Source: Ferriphaselus amnicola (GTDB lineage Bacteria > Pseudomonadota > Gammaproteobacteria > Burkholderiales > Gallionellaceae). From it: DNA of 64,000 nt. A model generated the notes under the pieces. The model ran no database searches and was not told where the DNA came from. It worked only from the letters and a program-made list of their open reading frames with translations. Position 1 is the first letter of the stretch; the number at the start of each line of letters is the position of its first letter. Made by a program: the position numbers and the translations under genes. Below are positions 8,991 through 20,426 of the stretch, in pieces. The stretch is taken from positions 744,001 through 808,000 of the forward strand of contig NZ_AP018738.1 of assembly GCF_000974685.2 (NCBI RefSeq), in the 5' to 3' direction.

Positions 8991-10103
8991 GTGAAAACCA
9001 AACAGATTCGATGGTCTAGTAAAAACGGCTGGGAGAAGGGAAATGAACTGGTCGATGCCGATTTGGTATTGGCCTTTGCAGATGATGGGTTTTTTCAGAC
9101 GGCGGACTGCTACGCACAACTGAACGAGCGCTTCCCACAGGCGCACATCGTCGGCTGCTCATCTTCCGGTAGTGTGCTGGATACGGGTATCAGTGACGAC
9201 GATGTAGTGGTGACGGCGGTCAAGTTCGAGCAGGGGCGTGTGCGCGTTGCGGTGGCTGATCTGGGTGGCGGGGCTGAAGTCAGTGAGCTGGGTGCTAGTT
9301 TGATGGCTGAATTGAAGGCTGACGACCTGAGGCATGTATTCGTCCTGTCTGACGGTATGCAAGTGAATGGTAGCGAACTGGCAAAGGGATTGAATCAGGC
9401 TGGAGTTGCGGTGACGGGTGGTTTGGCAGGTGATGGCACGCGTTTCGGCAAAACGTGGGTCATGGCCGATGGGTTGGCTGTGGCGGGGCGTATCGTGGCA
9501 GTTGGTTTTTATGGTGAGCTAACGGTCAAGAGTGGTTGTTTCGCTGGGTGGCAAGAGTTTGGTGCTGAACGAGTAGTGACTAAGTCGGTAGGCAATGTGG
9601 TGTATGAGATCGACCATCAGCCTGCGCTAGAGTTATATAAGAAGTATCTGGGTGAGCAGGCAGCAGGTTTGCCTGGCACCGGCTTGCGTTTCCCGCTGAG
9701 TATTCAGGAGACTAAACAGGAAAAAGCGTTGATCCGCACTTTGCTGGCGGTGGATGAGAGCGCCCATAGCCTGACTTTCGCAGGAGATGTTCCGCAGGGC
9801 TATTTGTGCAAACTGATGCGTACCAATCTCGATAGTTTGATTGATAACGCCGGATTGGCCGCTGAAGCAGCACAGCCGACTTCGAGCAACGCCACCGGTC
9901 TATGCCTAGTGGTGAGTTGTGTCGGACGTCGCTTGGTGTTGGGGCAGTTGACTGAGGACGAATTGGAGATCGTGCGTGAAAATCTAGGAGAGAATACTGC
10001 TATCACCGGATTCTACTCTTACGGTGAATTGGCTCCGTTTAGTGACATCTTGCAGTGCCAGTTGCATAACCAGACCATGACGCTGACCACGATCTACGAA
10101 TAA
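8991..10103 (+). CDS. FIST-domain sensory protein (NosP-like)
   Basis: About 370 residues with an N-terminal FIST domain (roughly 25-225) and a FIST_C domain (roughly 225-365). Typical FIST features are DLVLAFADDGFFQ, HIVGCSSSGSVLDTGISDDDVVV, the block VTGGLAGDGTRFGKTWVMADG, and the FIST_C strand GYLCKLMRTNLDSLIDNAG. No signal peptide or membrane helix is present, so it is cytoplasmic. A strong GAAGGAGGG ribosome-binding site ends at 8983, which fits the GTG at 8991 better than the in-frame GTG at 8985. The next gene, 8 nt away, is a soluble hybrid histidine kinase. In Pseudomonas, Vibrio and Legionella such FIST proteins (NosP) bind heme, sense nitric oxide and control the adjacent kinase. 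The NO role here is inference. Confidence 0.88.
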   Translation: MKTKQIRWSSKNGWEKGNELVDADLVLAFADDGFFQTADCYAQLNERFPQAHIVGCSSSGSVLDTGISDDDVVVTAVKFEQGRVRVAVADLGGGAEVSELGASLMAELKADDLRHVFVLSDGMQVNGSELAKGLNQAGVAVTGGLAGDGTRFGKTWVMADGLAVAGRIVAVGFYGELTVKSGCFAGWQEFGAERVVTKSVGNVVYEIDHQPALELYKKYLGEQAAGLPGTGLRFPLSIQETKQEKALIRTLLAVDESAHSLTFAGDVPQGYLCKLMRTNLDSLIDNAGLAAEAAQPTSSNATGLCLVVSCVGRRLVLGQLTEDELEIVRENLGENTAITGFYSYGELAPFSDILQCQLHNQTMTLTTIYE

Positions 10104-10111
10104 GCGTCATC

Positions 10112-13100
10112 ATGACTGAGCCGATAGATTTTAGTCAGGCATCGGCCTCAGCTCGTGAGATGGAGCGAAGAAGGACAGGAAACTCGATGCATCGTTTGTT
10201 AAAACGACAGTTGCAGCGGTACTTGGGTAAAGATTTCGAGCCGGATGCTGCGCTGTTGCCATTTCTGGAAGCAATAGGTGGCTACTATCAAGAAATCGAG
10301 CAGGAGCGGGTGCTGCTGGAGAACGCGCTGGCAGTCAACTCGGATGAGTTGAATGCGGTGAATGAGCAGTTGCGTACACAGAACGCAGAGTTGACTCGCA
10401 CGATGCTCAATACCTTGAGTGATGGCGTGTATGCGACTGATCTTCATGGTCACCTCACCTTTATGAATTCGGCGGCTGAACACATTCTTGGCTATTCAGA
10501 GCATGAATTGATCGGTCGAAACATTCATGGAGTCATCCATCATCGCCATCCTGATGGCGGCGAGTTTCTGGCGGAGCGCTGTCCTTTGCTTAGCGTCTAT
10601 CGAGACGGTGCATCGGTGGAAGGGGAGAGCCATTTTATCGATAGAGATGGGCGTTTCGTGCCGGTCTCGTATCGTTCGCGCCCGCTGGTGCAGGATGCTG
10701 CTGTCGTCGGCTCGTTGGTGTCATTCCAAGACATTACCCTGCAGCAGGCATCAGAAGCCAAGATCCGTTTGCAGCAAGCTGCACTGGATAGCGCGGCCAA
10801 TATGATTGTCATCTCCAGTGTCGGCGGCATCATCGAGTATGTCAATCCATCCTTCTGTGCCATCACCGGCTATCGCGCCGATGAGATGGTTGGTCAGCAT
10901 ACCCGTATCTTGAGTTCTGGACTTCAGGATAGGGAGTTCTATCAAACCTTGTGGCGAACCATCCTGTCCGGCAGGGTGTGGGAGAATGAGCTGATCAACC
11001 GGCGTAAGAATGGTGAGTTGTACACTGAACAGATGACCATCACGCCAATCAAGACTGATGGCGAGGTTTCTCATTTTGTGGCAATCAAGCGTGACATCAC
11101 CGAAGAGTCACAGATCCGCACTCGCCTCAAACTGGTGTCGATGGCGGTGGATAGCATCAATCAGGGCATCATCATCACCAGCGCACCTTCGCCGGATCGT
11201 GTACCTACCATTGAGCACGTCAATGATGGCTTCACTCGGATGACTGGGTATCGCGCTGAGGAATTGATCGGTCGGCCCACGCGTGATTTGTTGTCCGGCG
11301 AGCGTACCGATGTCGGCAAGTTAGAGGCGCTACGTGCCGCCATGCGGCAGGGCGAGGACTTCACGATTGAGGTCGTCTATTACCGTAGGGATGGCTCGGC
11401 TTTTGATGTTGAGCTACAGGCAGCTCCGGTGCGTGATAACGAGGGTGTGCTGACTCATTATATCGGCGTGTATAGCGACATCAGTGTGCGGCGTCAGGCC
11501 GAAGCTGCCTTGCGTGAGGCGCACGATCAGGCGCTGACCGCTTCGCGGATGAAGTCCGAGTTTCTTTCCACCATGAGCCATGAGATTCGCACCCCGATGA
11601 ATGGAGTCATCGGTATGACAGATCTCTTGCTCGACACTCCGCTGGACTCCGAGCAGAAAGAGTTTGCTGGGGCTGTGCGCGACTCGGCACAAGCTCTGCT
11701 GACCATCATCAACGACATCCTTGATTTCTCCAAGGTCGAGGCGGGGAAGATGGAGATCGAAGTGACTGATTTCTCGCCGGTCCGTTTGGTCGAAGGTGTG
11801 GCTGAGTTGCTGGCGGTCAAGGCGCGCGAAAAGAAGATTTCGCTGATGACTTTCATCGAGCCTTCCCTTGCGCCTATGCTGCGTGGCGATCCGACCCGCT
11901 TGCGGCAAGTGCTGCTCAATCTATTGAGTAATGCGGTGAAATTCACCGATAAGGGTGAGGTGGTGATGTGCGCCGTGCGTGACGAAGCCACGGGCATGGT
12001 GCGCTTCCAGATACGCGACAGTGGTATCGGCATGTCGCCCGAGATACAGGCGCGCCTATTCCAATCGTTCACTCAGGCCGATAGCTCCACTACGCGCAAA
12101 TATGGTGGCACGGGGTTGGGTTTAGCTATCTCCAAGCAGTTGGTCGAATTGATGGGAGGGCGCATCGGTGTCACTAGCGCTGAAGGCGAAGGCTCGACGT
12201 TCTGGTTCACGCTGCCATATCAGTCATCGGATGCGCCCATGCCAGAAATCATGTCGCACCGCGAGCTGAGTAATCTGCGAGTGTTGGTGGTGGACGATCA
12301 GCACACCGACCGCGAGATACTTTCGCGTTACATCCGTTCCTGGGGTATGAGTTGCGATGCGGCAGCGAGCGGGCGTGAAGGCATAGAGTTGATGCAGCAG
12401 GCGCAGGTCGATGGTTGTCAATACGACATCGCTATTCTCGATTACGCCATGCCCGGTATGGATGGCATCGAGATGGGGAGGGCATTGCAGGCTAATCCAG
12501 CATTCAGCCAGACGCGGCTGGTGATGCTGACCGGCTACGACCAGCGCCATCTGTTCGAGGAGGCCAAGCTGGCGGGATTCTCCGTGTGCATGACTAAGCC
12601 AGTGCGTCAGTCCGAACTACACGACGCACTGGCGCAAGAAGTGAATGGCCATCTTGTCGAGGCAACAGTGCCCAAGACGCGCGAGGAAGTTGCACCTCTA
12701 GCGGATGTCGCAGCATCGGAGGTTGAGCGCAAGATCATTCTGCTGGTCGAGGATAATCCGGTGAATCAGCGTTTGGCGCAGCATCATCTTGCCAAAATGG
12801 GCTACACCGTACACACCGTGAACAACGGGGCGGAAGGAGTGGAGGCTGCCAAGACAGTACCTTACTCGGTGATCTTGATGGATTGCCAGATGCCGGTGAT
12901 GGATGGTTTTGAGGCGACACGGGCAATTCGTATCGCAGAGCAAGGTGAGAGTCGTCGTCCCATCATCGCTATGACTGCCAATGCCATGCAGGGTGATCGT
13001 GAGCGCTGTTTAGATGCAGGCATGGACGACTACATCAGCAAACCGATCAATCCGCAGCGAGTGAGCGAGGTATTGGCGCGGTGGATGTCGCCTCGTGAAG

Positions 13101-13444
13101 AGTCCGAGCATCTTGATCTGAAAAATTTGGAAGATTTGTTCGGCGATAAGGCTGCCACGTGTGAGCTGCTGGAAGTGTTTCATAGCTCGACGGCTGACAT
13201 ATTACGGCGACTGCCGATGGCTATTGCCCAACAGCAGGCTGAGTCGGTTCGATCCATGGCACATGAGGTCAGGGGGACGTGCGGCAATCTAGGTTTGCGG
13301 CGAATGGCGGAAGTGGCTGGAGCGATTGAGGCCGATGCACCTAAAGCTCAGTGGGATTCTGCCGCTAATGCCGCAGACAAGTTACAGCGCTTGTTTGCTA
13401 GCGTGGAACAAGACATCGTGCAATTTCGGGGAAACTCGCCATGA
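10112..13444 (+). CDS. Soluble hybrid sensor histidine kinase (PAS-PAS-PAS-HisKA-HATPase-REC-REC-HPt)
   Basis: A 1110-residue cytoplasmic phosphorelay kinase with no membrane segment. An N-terminal helical region (about 25-95) leads to three PAS domains at about 95-215, 220-335 and 340-465. The kinase core follows: the H-box [28 protein letters not shown] (N-box), DSGIGM (G1) and [11 protein letters not shown] (G2). Two receiver domains follow, with [12 protein letters not shown] and [15 protein letters not shown]-terminal HPt domain carries the phosphorylatable histidine in [11 protein letters not shown]. The layout resembles NahK-type kinases paired with FIST/NosP sensors. Its TGA overlaps the ATG of the HD-GYP regulator, implying coupled synthesis and a direct phosphotransfer partner. 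Confidence 0.95.
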   Translation: MTEPIDFSQASASAREMERRRTGNSMHRLLKRQLQRYLGKDFEPDAALLPFLEAIGGYYQEIEQERVLLENALAVNSDELNAVNEQLRTQNAELTRTMLNTLSDGVYATDLHGHLTFMNSAAEHILGYSEHELIGRNIHGVIHHRHPDGGEFLAERCPLLSVYRDGASVEGESHFIDRDGRFVPVSYRSRPLVQDAAVVGSLVSFQDITLQQASEAKIRLQQAALDSAANMIVISSVGGIIEYVNPSFCAITGYRADEMVGQHTRILSSGLQDREFYQTLWRTILSGRVWENELINRRKNGELYTEQMTITPIKTDGEVSHFVAIKRDITEESQIRTRLKLVSMAVDSINQGIIITSAPSPDRVPTIEHVNDGFTRMTGYRAEELIGRPTRDLLSGERTDVGKLEALRAAMRQGEDFTIEVVYYRRDGSAFDVELQAAPVRDNEGVLTHYIGVYSDISVRRQAEAALREAHDQALTASRMKSEFLSTMSHEIRTPMNGVIGMTDLLLDTPLDSEQKEFAGAVRDSAQALLTIINDILDFSKVEAGKMEIEVTDFSPVRLVEGVAELLAVKAREKKISLMTFIEPSLAPMLRGDPTRLRQVLLNLLSNAVKFTDKGEVVMCAVRDEATGMVRFQIRDSGIGMSPEIQARLFQSFTQADSSTTRKYGGTGLGLAISKQLVELMGGRIGVTSAEGEGSTFWFTLPYQSSDAPMPEIMSHRELSNLRVLVVDDQHTDREILSRYIRSWGMSCDAAASGREGIELMQQAQVDGCQYDIAILDYAMPGMDGIEMGRALQANPAFSQTRLVMLTGYDQRHLFEEAKLAGFSVCMTKPVRQSELHDALAQEVNGHLVEATVPKTREEVAPLADVAASEVERKIILLVEDNPVNQRLAQHHLAKMGYTVHTVNNGAEGVEAAKTVPYSVILMDCQMPVMDGFEATRAIRIAEQGESRRPIIAMTANAMQGDRERCLDAGMDDYISKPINPQRVSEVLARWMSPREESEHLDLKNLEDLFGDKAATCELLEVFHSSTADILRRLPMAIAQQQAESVRSMAHEVRGTCGNLGLRRMAEVAGAIEADAPKAQWDSAANAADKLQRLFASVEQDIVQFRGNSP

Positions 13445-14478
13445 AAGTATTGATTGTTGACGACACCCCCATCAACCTGCTGCTGTTGAAATCGTTGGTG
13501 GCGAAGATTGAGGGCTGTGAGCCATTGACCTATGAGGATCCCGCTAAAGCCTTGGCGTGGTGCGCAGAGCATGAGCCGGACTTGGTGTTGCTGGACTACA
13601 TGATGCCGAATATAAGCGGCTTGGAATTTCTGCCGCGCTTCCGTGCTTTGCCCGGTTGCAGCGAGGTTCCCGTATTGATGGTGACGGCGGATCACGAGGC
13701 GGAGGTACGTTATCGTGCATTAGATGCCGGGGCGAATGATTTTTTGACTAAGCCGGTCGATCGTATTGAATTTCTTGCACGAGCTAAGAATATGCTGGCG
13801 TTGCGCACTAGCCACAAGCAGCTAGCTAATCGCGCTGAGTGGCTTGCAGACGAGGTGCGGAAGGCGACTGCCGAAATCGTCAGGCGCGAACGCGAAACCA
13901 TTTTCTGTTTGTCGCGTGCGGCAGAGTATCGGGATCCCGAAACCGGCGCACACATTGTGCGTATGGCGCACTACTCGCGCATCATCGGGCGTAATCTGAA
14001 CTTGCCTGAGGCAGAGCTGGACATGTTGTTTGACGCTGCGCCCATGCACGATATCGGCAAGGTCGGTACGCCGGACAATATTCTGCTCAAGCCGGGCAGA
14101 TTGGATGATGCTGAATTCGAGATCATGAAGCGGCACGCCACCATCGGTTACGAGATACTCCACGCTAGTGACTCCCCGCTGATGCAGGTGGCCGCTGTGA
14201 TCGCGGGTTCGCACCACGAAAAATTCGATGGCTCGGGCTATCCCGCCAAGCTGTCTGGCGAAAATATCCCCCTGTTCGGGCGCATCGTGGCGGTGGCTGA
14301 TGTGTTCGATGCCTTGACTTCGGAGCGCCCCTATAAGCGTGCTTGGAAAGTGGACGAGGCGGTGGCTTTCTTGCGCGAATGGAACGGGCGGCATTTCGAC
14401 CCACGCTGTATTGATGCTTTCTTCAAGGGCTGGGATGACGTGCTAGCGATCAAGGAACAGTTCCGTGACGAAGAGTAA
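13441..14478 (+). CDS. Response regulator with HD-GYP domain (putative cyclic-di-GMP phosphodiesterase)
   Basis: A 345-residue RpfG-like regulator. Residues 1-120 are a receiver domain with phosphoacceptor block LVLLDYMMPNISG and lysine block DFLTKPV. A coiled linker (about 120-150) leads to an HD-GYP domain. The catalytic motifs AAPMHDIGKVGTPDNILLKPG, the histidine-bearing MKRHATIGYEIL and GSHHEKFDGSGYPAKLSG are all present. Such enzymes hydrolyse c-di-GMP, usually to GMP or pGpG. It overlaps the kinase upstream by 4 nt and the peroxidase gene downstream by 14 nt. The most direct reading is that the FIST/kinase pair controls c-di-GMP breakdown through this protein. Confidence 0.94.
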   Translation: MKVLIVDDTPINLLLLKSLVAKIEGCEPLTYEDPAKALAWCAEHEPDLVLLDYMMPNISGLEFLPRFRALPGCSEVPVLMVTADHEAEVRYRALDAGANDFLTKPVDRIEFLARAKNMLALRTSHKQLANRAEWLADEVRKATAEIVRRERETIFCLSRAAEYRDPETGAHIVRMAHYSRIIGRNLNLPEAELDMLFDAAPMHDIGKVGTPDNILLKPGRLDDAEFEIMKRHATIGYEILHASDSPLMQVAAVIAGSHHEKFDGSGYPAKLSGENIPLFGRIVAVADVFDALTSERPYKRAWKVDEAVAFLREWNGRHFDPRCIDAFFKGWDDVLAIKEQFRDEE

Positions 14479-15502
14479 AATCAGTCTCAAAAATATCCTG
14501 TTGGGAGCTCTGCTTGGGGTGCTGGTGTTGGTGGTCAGCTTCAGCTGGCAACTCTACCGTACACAGCTTGCATTAAATGCTGGGGCTCCTCTTGATCCTT
14601 ATGCGATCACGGTCAGTCTAGGCTACACCCAACCTTTGCCCCGTGAAATAAAGCTGGATGCGGACAAGGTGTTGCTGGGGCGTAAATTGTTCAATGACCC
14701 GCGTTTGTCGGCTGATAACTCAATCTCATGCGCATCTTGCCATTCCTTAGATAAAGGGGGGGCGGATGGACGCGTACACGCCATCGGCATCAATGGGGCA
14801 GAAGGTGTCATCAATACGCCGACGGTGCTGAATAGCGGCTTCAATTTTGCCCAGTTTTGGGATGGGCGTGCCGCTACTCTGGAAGAGCAGATTGAGGGGC
14901 CCATCAATAACCCCAAGGAGATGGGTTCGAATTGGGGGCAGATAACGGACAAGCTCAAGCAGGATAGCGATTACCGCAGTGCTTTCTCTAAACTCTATCG
15001 CGCGGATATCTCGGCCGAAAACATTAAGGATGCTATCGCTACCTTCGAGCGCTCACTGGTTACCCCAGACTCGCCGTTTGATCGCTATCTGCAAGGAGAT
15101 AACTCCGCTATGTCTGAGCAGGCCCAGCGCGGTTACGAGTTATTTCAATCTTATGGCTGCATCGCCTGTCACCAAGGAGTGAATCTCGGCGGCAATATGT
15201 TCGAGAAGATGGGATTGATGGGCGATTATTTTGAGGCTAGAGGAAATCTGACCGAAGCTGACCTAGGGCGATTCAACGTCACTCACAAAGAAGAGGCTCG
15301 ATATGAGTTCAAAGTGCCTGGTTTGCGGAATGTGGCGTTGACTGCGCCGTATTTCCATGACGGTAGTGTGGCTACCTTGCCTGATGCGGTGGCGGTGATG
15401 GTCAGATATCAGTTGGGGCGTACCATGCCACAGCAGGATCTGGATGACATCGTGCAGTTCCTGAACTCGCTGACAGGCGAACTGGGAGGGCAGGCCCAAT
15501 GA
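14465..15502 (+). CDS. Membrane-anchored diheme cytochrome c peroxidase (CcpA/MauG family)
   Basis: A 345-residue protein with a single N-terminal hydrophobic anchor or signal (ILLGALLGVLVLVVSFSWQL). Two c-type heme sites follow, CASCH near residue 92 and CIACH near residue 240. The CcP blocks LGRKLFNDPRLSADNSISCASCH, INTPTVLNSGFNFAQFWDGRA, GPINNPKEMG and FKVPGLRNVALTAPYFHDGS match bacterial cytochrome c peroxidases. These reduce hydrogen peroxide in the periplasm using electrons from small cytochromes. The start is a GTG inside the end of the HD-GYP gene, and the stop overlaps the next kinase start. It is thus embedded within a signalling operon, which is unusual. It could instead be a MauG-like oxidase. 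Confidence 0.92.
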   Translation: MTKSKISLKNILLGALLGVLVLVVSFSWQLYRTQLALNAGAPLDPYAITVSLGYTQPLPREIKLDADKVLLGRKLFNDPRLSADNSISCASCHSLDKGGADGRVHAIGINGAEGVINTPTVLNSGFNFAQFWDGRAATLEEQIEGPINNPKEMGSNWGQITDKLKQDSDYRSAFSKLYRADISAENIKDAIATFERSLVTPDSPFDRYLQGDNSAMSEQAQRGYELFQSYGCIACHQGVNLGGNMFEKMGLMGDYFEARGNLTEADLGRFNVTHKEEARYEFKVPGLRNVALTAPYFHDGSVATLPDAVAVMVRYQLGRTMPQQDLDDIVQFLNSLTGELGGQAQ

Positions 15503-18500
15503 AACGATGGATCGCGCTGTGGAAAGAACTGTCTGGGCATTGGGTGACGCTGGGTGCTGGTTCGCCAGATCGCTGGTTGGCTGCACTCGGAGCGGTGTTG
15601 TTGTTGACGTTCCTGTATGTCAAATCGACAGCTGTGGATGCGGATGCGCACGTGGACGTTACCAACCAATTGCGTTTGTTGCGGCAACTGGATGGTACGC
15701 TTAACCAGTACGTGTTGCAGGCGCGTCTGGGGTTGCTCAATAACTACGATCCTATCGTTGCTACTGAGCGAGAAATGGCGGACGTCATTTTGACCTTGCA
15801 GAAAAAGTATCCAGCGCTGTTTGATCTGCGACAAGGGAAATTGGCGAGCAGTTTTGCAGCTTACGATCGGTCGCGGCAAGCGAAGTTGATATTGATCGAA
15901 TCGTTCAAGTCGCACAACTCGGTGCTGCGCAACTCGTTGCGTTATATCCCGTTGGCTGTGAGCCAGCTGTTAGGGCAAGGTGGCTTCCAAGATGGTGACC
16001 GATTAGAAATTCTGATTGAGTCTTTACAACGTGACTTATTGATTTATAACTTCACGCCGACTGCGATTGTTCATGCTGCTATCGTTAAGAGTCTTGAGGA
16101 TATTGCTGCATTTCCAGAAAATGAAGTCGTACATGCACGACGCGCTGATCTGGATGCGCTCCTTAATCATGCGGCCATCGTGGTCGGCTTGAAAGACGAA
16201 GTAGATGCTTATACGTCGCAGTTGTTGGCCACTACCACCGTGGTGCAAGGTGACAATCTTTACAATCTTTACAACCAGCACTTCGAGGAAGCACAGCTCA
16301 GCGCCGATCTGTATCGGATGCTGTTGACACTGTTTTCTGTCTCCGTTTTAGGTTATGCCGCTGTGTCATTGTTGCGGCTGAATAATGCTCGCAACGAATT
16401 GAACGCTACGCTCTCTGAGTTGGAGTTTCAAAAATACGCATTGGATCAGCACTCCATCGTCAGTGTTGCTGATCGCAATGGACTGATTACATATGCCAAT
16501 CAAAAGTTTAGCGAAGTCAGTCAATACCCCTTAGCGGAGCTTGTTGGAAAAGATCATCGCGTACTCAATTCTGGCTTCCATTCCAAGGAATTTTTCCGTG
16601 AAATGTGGAGCACCATCAGCCAAGGAAAGGTGTGGCACGGCGAAGTGCGAAATCGGCGTAAAGATGGTGGCTTTTACTGGGTGGAATCCACTATCGTGCC
16701 ATTTATGGACGAGGGTGGTCGGCCATTGCGTTATGTTTCTATTCGCTCTGACATCACCAAGCGTAAGTCCAGCGAGATGTTCGTGCGTCAGGCCACCGAG
16801 CGCCTAAATTTGGCGCTGGACGGTTCTAATTTGGCATTGTGGGATTGGAACGTCGGTACGGGCGAAGTCTATTTGAGTGAGCGATGGTCGGAAATGCTTG
16901 GGGGCGTAAAGAGTCATACCAATACCTCAATCGATGCGCTGAATGCGCTGACTCATCCAGATGATCAGCCGATGATTATGGGGCGCGTCGTCACTTTGCT
17001 GAAAGGTGAGATCGCGTTCTATGAAGCGATCCATCGAGTGCGTGCCGTGGATGGGCGTTGGCTCTGGGTGCAGAGTCATGGCAAAGTGGTGGAGCGCGAT
17101 GACCTCGGTCATGCCCTGCGCGTCGTTGGTACCAATGCTGACGTGACGGAGCGCCAGCAGGCCGAAGAGGAGTTGCGTCTTGCCAAGGAGCGTGCGGAGC
17201 GCGCTAGTATCGAGCGCAAAGAGAGTGAGCAGCGCTTGAGTTACGCCATGATGGCGACCGGCGAAGGCTTGTGGGACTGGGATTTGCGTACCAATATGGT
17301 CAAGCACAATCGCCGTTGGTGCGAGATGCTTGGATTGGGCGAGCAGTATCTAGAGCACCCATTGGCGGACTTTGAATCTCTACTGCACGAGGACTATAAA
17401 GAGGTCGCGATGGAGGCGATCCAATATTGTCTAGAAGGACATGGGGGGTACGAGAGCGAATATCAAATGCGTCGCACCGATGGTTCGGTGATCTGGGTAC
17501 TGGATCGAGGCGATGTGGTTGAGCGTGACGATGAAGGTCATCCGCAGCGTATGGTGGGCAGCTTGTCCGACATCACTCGTCGTAAAGAGGCTGAAGCAGC
17601 GATGCGTCAGGCCAAAGAAGATGCGGAGAACGCCAGCCGAGTGAAGAGCGATTTCTTGGCAAATATGAGTCACGAGATTCGTACACCGATGAACGGCATC
17701 ATCGGTATGAGCGAACTGGCGTTGGATACCGATCTAAACGCTGAGCAGCGTGAATACATCGGGCTGGTCAAGAGTTCGGCGGACTCATTGCTGGGTATTA
17801 TTAACGACATCCTTGATTTCTCGAAGATCGAGGCTGGGCAAATGACCATTGAGAAGATCGACTTCTCGCTTGAACACACGCTGGCACAGACCATGAAAAC
17901 CGTGGCATTCCGTGCTCACGAAAAAGGCTTGGAGCTGTTGCTACACATTGCCCCGGATCTGCCGGATTGGTTGGTCGGTGATCCTGGACGTTTACGTCAG
18001 ATATTGCTTAATTTGATCAGCAATGCGGTCAAATTCACCGAGCAAGGTGAAATCGAGGTTTCCGTGAGGCGGTCTCTGGTCGCGGCAGCTAGCGAAGGGA
18101 TTACGCTGCATTTCAGCGTGCGCGACACCGGCATCGGCATACCTGTTGACAAGCAAGGCATGATTTTCGACTCATTCTCGCAGGCCGACACTTCGACTAC
18201 GCGCAAATACGGCGGCACGGGCTTGGGATTGAGCATCACCAAGCGGCTAGCCAATCTGATGGATGGCAATATTTGGGTGGAAAGTGTGCCGGGGCAGGGC
18301 AGCATCTTCAATGTTACCGCGCACTTTGGTTTGGCCGAGGGCGAGCAGCCCGCGTTCAGTGTGGGCGACGTCAAACTGAGGGGAATGCCTGCACTGGTGG
18401 TCGATGACAATCCCACCAACCGTTTCCTGCTAGATGAGATGTTGCAGAGCTGGGGAATGGCTCCCTTTGTCGTTGAAGATGGCCCGCAAGCGCTGGATGA

Positions 18501-19569
18501 GTTGGCTAGGGCGGCAGGCGCAGGGACGCCTTACGCACTGGTGTTGCTTGATGTGCGGATGCCAGGCATGGACGGTTTTGCCGTTGCGGAATATATCTAT
18601 CGGCATCCAGAATATGCACGTTCCACCATCATGATGCTGACATCGGAAGGGCAGCGGGGCGATGCACTGCGTTGCAAAGAAATCGGTATCGCCAGCTATC
18701 TGACCAAGCCGATCACGCAGTCGGACCTGTTCGATGCCATCATGACGACGCTGGGCATGGGGGCAGAAAAGATCACGCCTTTAGTGACGGTGCACTCCTT
18801 GCGTGAAGCTCGCCGCAGCTTGAAGCTGCTACTTGCCGAAGATAATCCTGTCAACCAGACCCTCGGCGTGCGCTTGCTGAGCAAGTTTGGCCATGAGGTA
18901 ACGGTTGCTAATAATGGTTTGCAAGCTGTAGTGAAGTGGCAAGAGGGCGGCTACGATGCCATTCTGATGGACGTGGATATGCCAGAGATGAATGGCTACG
19001 ATGCTACGGCGGCCATTCGTATTCAAGAGCAGGGAGGCGCGCTCCATACGCCGATTATTGCGATGACTGCCCATGCGATGGAGGGCAGTCGTGAGCGCTG
19101 CTTGGAGGCCGGGATGGATGGCTATCTGTCCAAACCGATCGATACCGAAGCGTTGTGGTTGGAGTTGGAGCGAGTGGGTATGGCCGTGGCCAGGGAAGCT
19201 GCTCCTGTCGTGGTCAAACACGTCGAGGCGGTGCCGAGCAAGGCGCTGGTGATGGATTTCGATAAAGCCTTCGCGCAGATGGATCAAAGTCAGGAGTTGT
19301 TCGACGAGATCGTCAGCATGTTCTTGGAGGACTATCCGCAGCATATTGAAAATCTGCATGCAGCCATCGCGGCAGGGAATAGCGAGCAGATCAAATACAG
19401 CGGACACTCGCTTAAAGGCATGGTGGCGGTGTTCGCCGCACAGCGTTGCGCGCATCTGGCGGAGCAGGTCGAGCGTTTAGCGCGAGAGCCGGCCTGTGTT
19501 GAAGCGGTCGAACAATTGGAGCAGGAATTGCTGGCTTTGGCACAAGCACTTAAAACGCACACCACCTAA
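15499..19569 (+). CDS. Membrane hybrid sensor histidine kinase with DAHL-type sensor (TM-DAHL-TM-PAS3-HisKA-HATPase-REC-REC-HPt)
   Basis: A 1356-residue phosphorelay kinase. A membrane helix near residues 30-45 and another near 270-290 flank an all-helical periplasmic region ([21 protein letters not shown]...). This matches the double all-helical ligand-binding (DAHL) sensor type. Three PAS domains follow at about 310-435, 440-560 and 575-695, the last two with WDWN/WDWD PAS_3 signatures. The kinase core has [35 protein letters not shown] and [10 protein letters not shown]. Two receivers ([25 protein letters not shown]) and a C-terminal HPt with YSGHSLKGM complete the relay. It overlaps the peroxidase gene by 4 nt. 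The sensed ligand is unknown; peroxide or a redox metabolite is only a guess from context. Confidence 0.93.
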   Translation: MKRWIALWKELSGHWVTLGAGSPDRWLAALGAVLLLTFLYVKSTAVDADAHVDVTNQLRLLRQLDGTLNQYVLQARLGLLNNYDPIVATEREMADVILTLQKKYPALFDLRQGKLASSFAAYDRSRQAKLILIESFKSHNSVLRNSLRYIPLAVSQLLGQGGFQDGDRLEILIESLQRDLLIYNFTPTAIVHAAIVKSLEDIAAFPENEVVHARRADLDALLNHAAIVVGLKDEVDAYTSQLLATTTVVQGDNLYNLYNQHFEEAQLSADLYRMLLTLFSVSVLGYAAVSLLRLNNARNELNATLSELEFQKYALDQHSIVSVADRNGLITYANQKFSEVSQYPLAELVGKDHRVLNSGFHSKEFFREMWSTISQGKVWHGEVRNRRKDGGFYWVESTIVPFMDEGGRPLRYVSIRSDITKRKSSEMFVRQATERLNLALDGSNLALWDWNVGTGEVYLSERWSEMLGGVKSHTNTSIDALNALTHPDDQPMIMGRVVTLLKGEIAFYEAIHRVRAVDGRWLWVQSHGKVVERDDLGHALRVVGTNADVTERQQAEEELRLAKERAERASIERKESEQRLSYAMMATGEGLWDWDLRTNMVKHNRRWCEMLGLGEQYLEHPLADFESLLHEDYKEVAMEAIQYCLEGHGGYESEYQMRRTDGSVIWVLDRGDVVERDDEGHPQRMVGSLSDITRRKEAEAAMRQAKEDAENASRVKSDFLANMSHEIRTPMNGIIGMSELALDTDLNAEQREYIGLVKSSADSLLGIINDILDFSKIEAGQMTIEKIDFSLEHTLAQTMKTVAFRAHEKGLELLLHIAPDLPDWLVGDPGRLRQILLNLISNAVKFTEQGEIEVSVRRSLVAAASEGITLHFSVRDTGIGIPVDKQGMIFDSFSQADTSTTRKYGGTGLGLSITKRLANLMDGNIWVESVPGQGSIFNVTAHFGLAEGEQPAFSVGDVKLRGMPALVVDDNPTNRFLLDEMLQSWGMAPFVVEDGPQALDELARAAGAGTPYALVLLDVRMPGMDGFAVAEYIYRHPEYARSTIMMLTSEGQRGDALRCKEIGIASYLTKPITQSDLFDAIMTTLGMGAEKITPLVTVHSLREARRSLKLLLAEDNPVNQTLGVRLLSKFGHEVTVANNGLQAVVKWQEGGYDAILMDVDMPEMNGYDATAAIRIQEQGGALHTPIIAMTAHAMEGSRERCLEAGMDGYLSKPIDTEALWLELERVGMAVAREAAPVVVKHVEAVPSKALVMDFDKAFAQMDQSQELFDEIVSMFLEDYPQHIENLHAAIAAGNSEQIKYSGHSLKGMVAVFAAQRCAHLAEQVERLAREPACVEAVEQLEQELLALAQALKTHTT

Positions 19570-19579
19570 CCCCAAGCGC

Positions 19580-19608
19580 TTGCCACAGCGGAAGAAGTTG
19601 CGTAGAAT
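19580..19608 (+). promoter_or_regulatory. Sigma-70-type promoter of the rpsP operon
   Basis: TTGCCA (19580-19585), a 17-nt spacer and TAGAAT (19603-19608) lie in the 88-nt gap before rpsP. Both hexamers are close to consensus and the spacing is optimal. Confidence 0.7.
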
Positions 19609-19657
19609 TCGCGCCCTTTGGCATTGGGCTAAAAAATAATTTCAGGTAGATTTGACT

Positions 19658-19912
19658 ATGGTCGTTATTCGTCTTTCTCGCGGTGGTTCTAAGAACCGTC
19701 CTTTCTACAATGTGGTCGTTGCTGATTCGCGCAATCGTCGCGATGGTCGCTTCATCGAGCGCGTTGGTTTCTACAACCCGATCGCTAAGGAAGGCCACGA
19801 AGGCGTGCGTCTGCAAATGGATCGCGTGACTTTCTGGCAAGACAAGGGCGCGCAGTTGTCCGACGCCGTTGCTAAGCTGGTCAAGAACAATCCAGTCGTT
19901 GCAGCAGCCTAA
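19658..19912 (+). CDS. rpsP: 30S ribosomal protein S16
   Basis: S16 is a small-subunit assembly protein that binds the 5' domain of 16S rRNA. The 84-residue protein has the canonical N-terminus [30 protein letters not shown] and the block IERVGFYNP. The frame opens at an upstream TTG (19652), but the ATG at 19658 gives the exact family N-terminus. It is the first gene of the conserved rpsP-rimM-trmD-rplS operon, which couples ribosomal proteins with 16S maturation and tRNA methylation enzymes. Confidence 0.98.
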   Translation: MVVIRLSRGGSKNRPFYNVVVADSRNRRDGRFIERVGFYNPIAKEGHEGVRLQMDRVTFWQDKGAQLSDAVAKLVKNNPVVAAA

Positions 19913-19925
19913 GGAAACAAGCCCC

Positions 19926-20426
19926 ATGGTCGTCATGGGGAAGGTGGTCGCAGCGCACGGCATTCTGGGGTGGGTCAAGGTGCAGACCTTTACCGAATAC
20001 CTTGATAGCTTGGATGCCTACGATCACTGGTGGCTGGGTAACGAGCGCCAACCTTGGCGTGAGGTAGAGCTGGCAGAGTGTACGGTGCATGGCAAGATTC
20101 TGGTCGCCAGACTGACCGGATGCACGGATCGCAATGCCGCCGAGAAGCTCAAGGGCTTGCTGGTGGCCGTGCCGCGCGGCGACTTGCCTGAAGCTGAAGG
20201 TGACGAGGTCTATTGGTCTGACCTGATCGGCTGCAAGGTGCAAAACCTCGCCGAAGAGGTGCTAGGCACAGTAGAAACGCTGCTGGAAACTGGTGCTAAC
20301 GACGTGCTGGTGGTGAAGCGCGAAGCTGGCGAGCTGCTGATTCCGTACATCAAGCAGGTGGTGCATCAGGTGGACGTGCCGAACAAGACCATCACGGTGG
20401 ATTGGCAGGCGGATTACCTCGCATGA
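19926..20426 (+). CDS. rimM: 16S rRNA maturation factor RimM
   Basis: RimM helps assemble the head of the 30S subunit and binds S19. The 166-residue protein shows the N-terminal RimM barrel [20 protein letters not shown] and the middle segment [19 protein letters not shown]. The PRC-barrel half has [21 protein letters not shown] and [15 protein letters not shown]. The open frame extends 19 codons into rpsP, but the ATG at 19926 gives the normal N-terminus and is preceded by AAGGAAACAAG. It overlaps trmD by 4 nt. Confidence 0.97.
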   Translation: MVVMGKVVAAHGILGWVKVQTFTEYLDSLDAYDHWWLGNERQPWREVELAECTVHGKILVARLTGCTDRNAAEKLKGLLVAVPRGDLPEAEGDEVYWSDLIGCKVQNLAEEVLGTVETLLETGANDVLVVKREAGELLIPYIKQVVHQVDVPNKTITVDWQADYLA

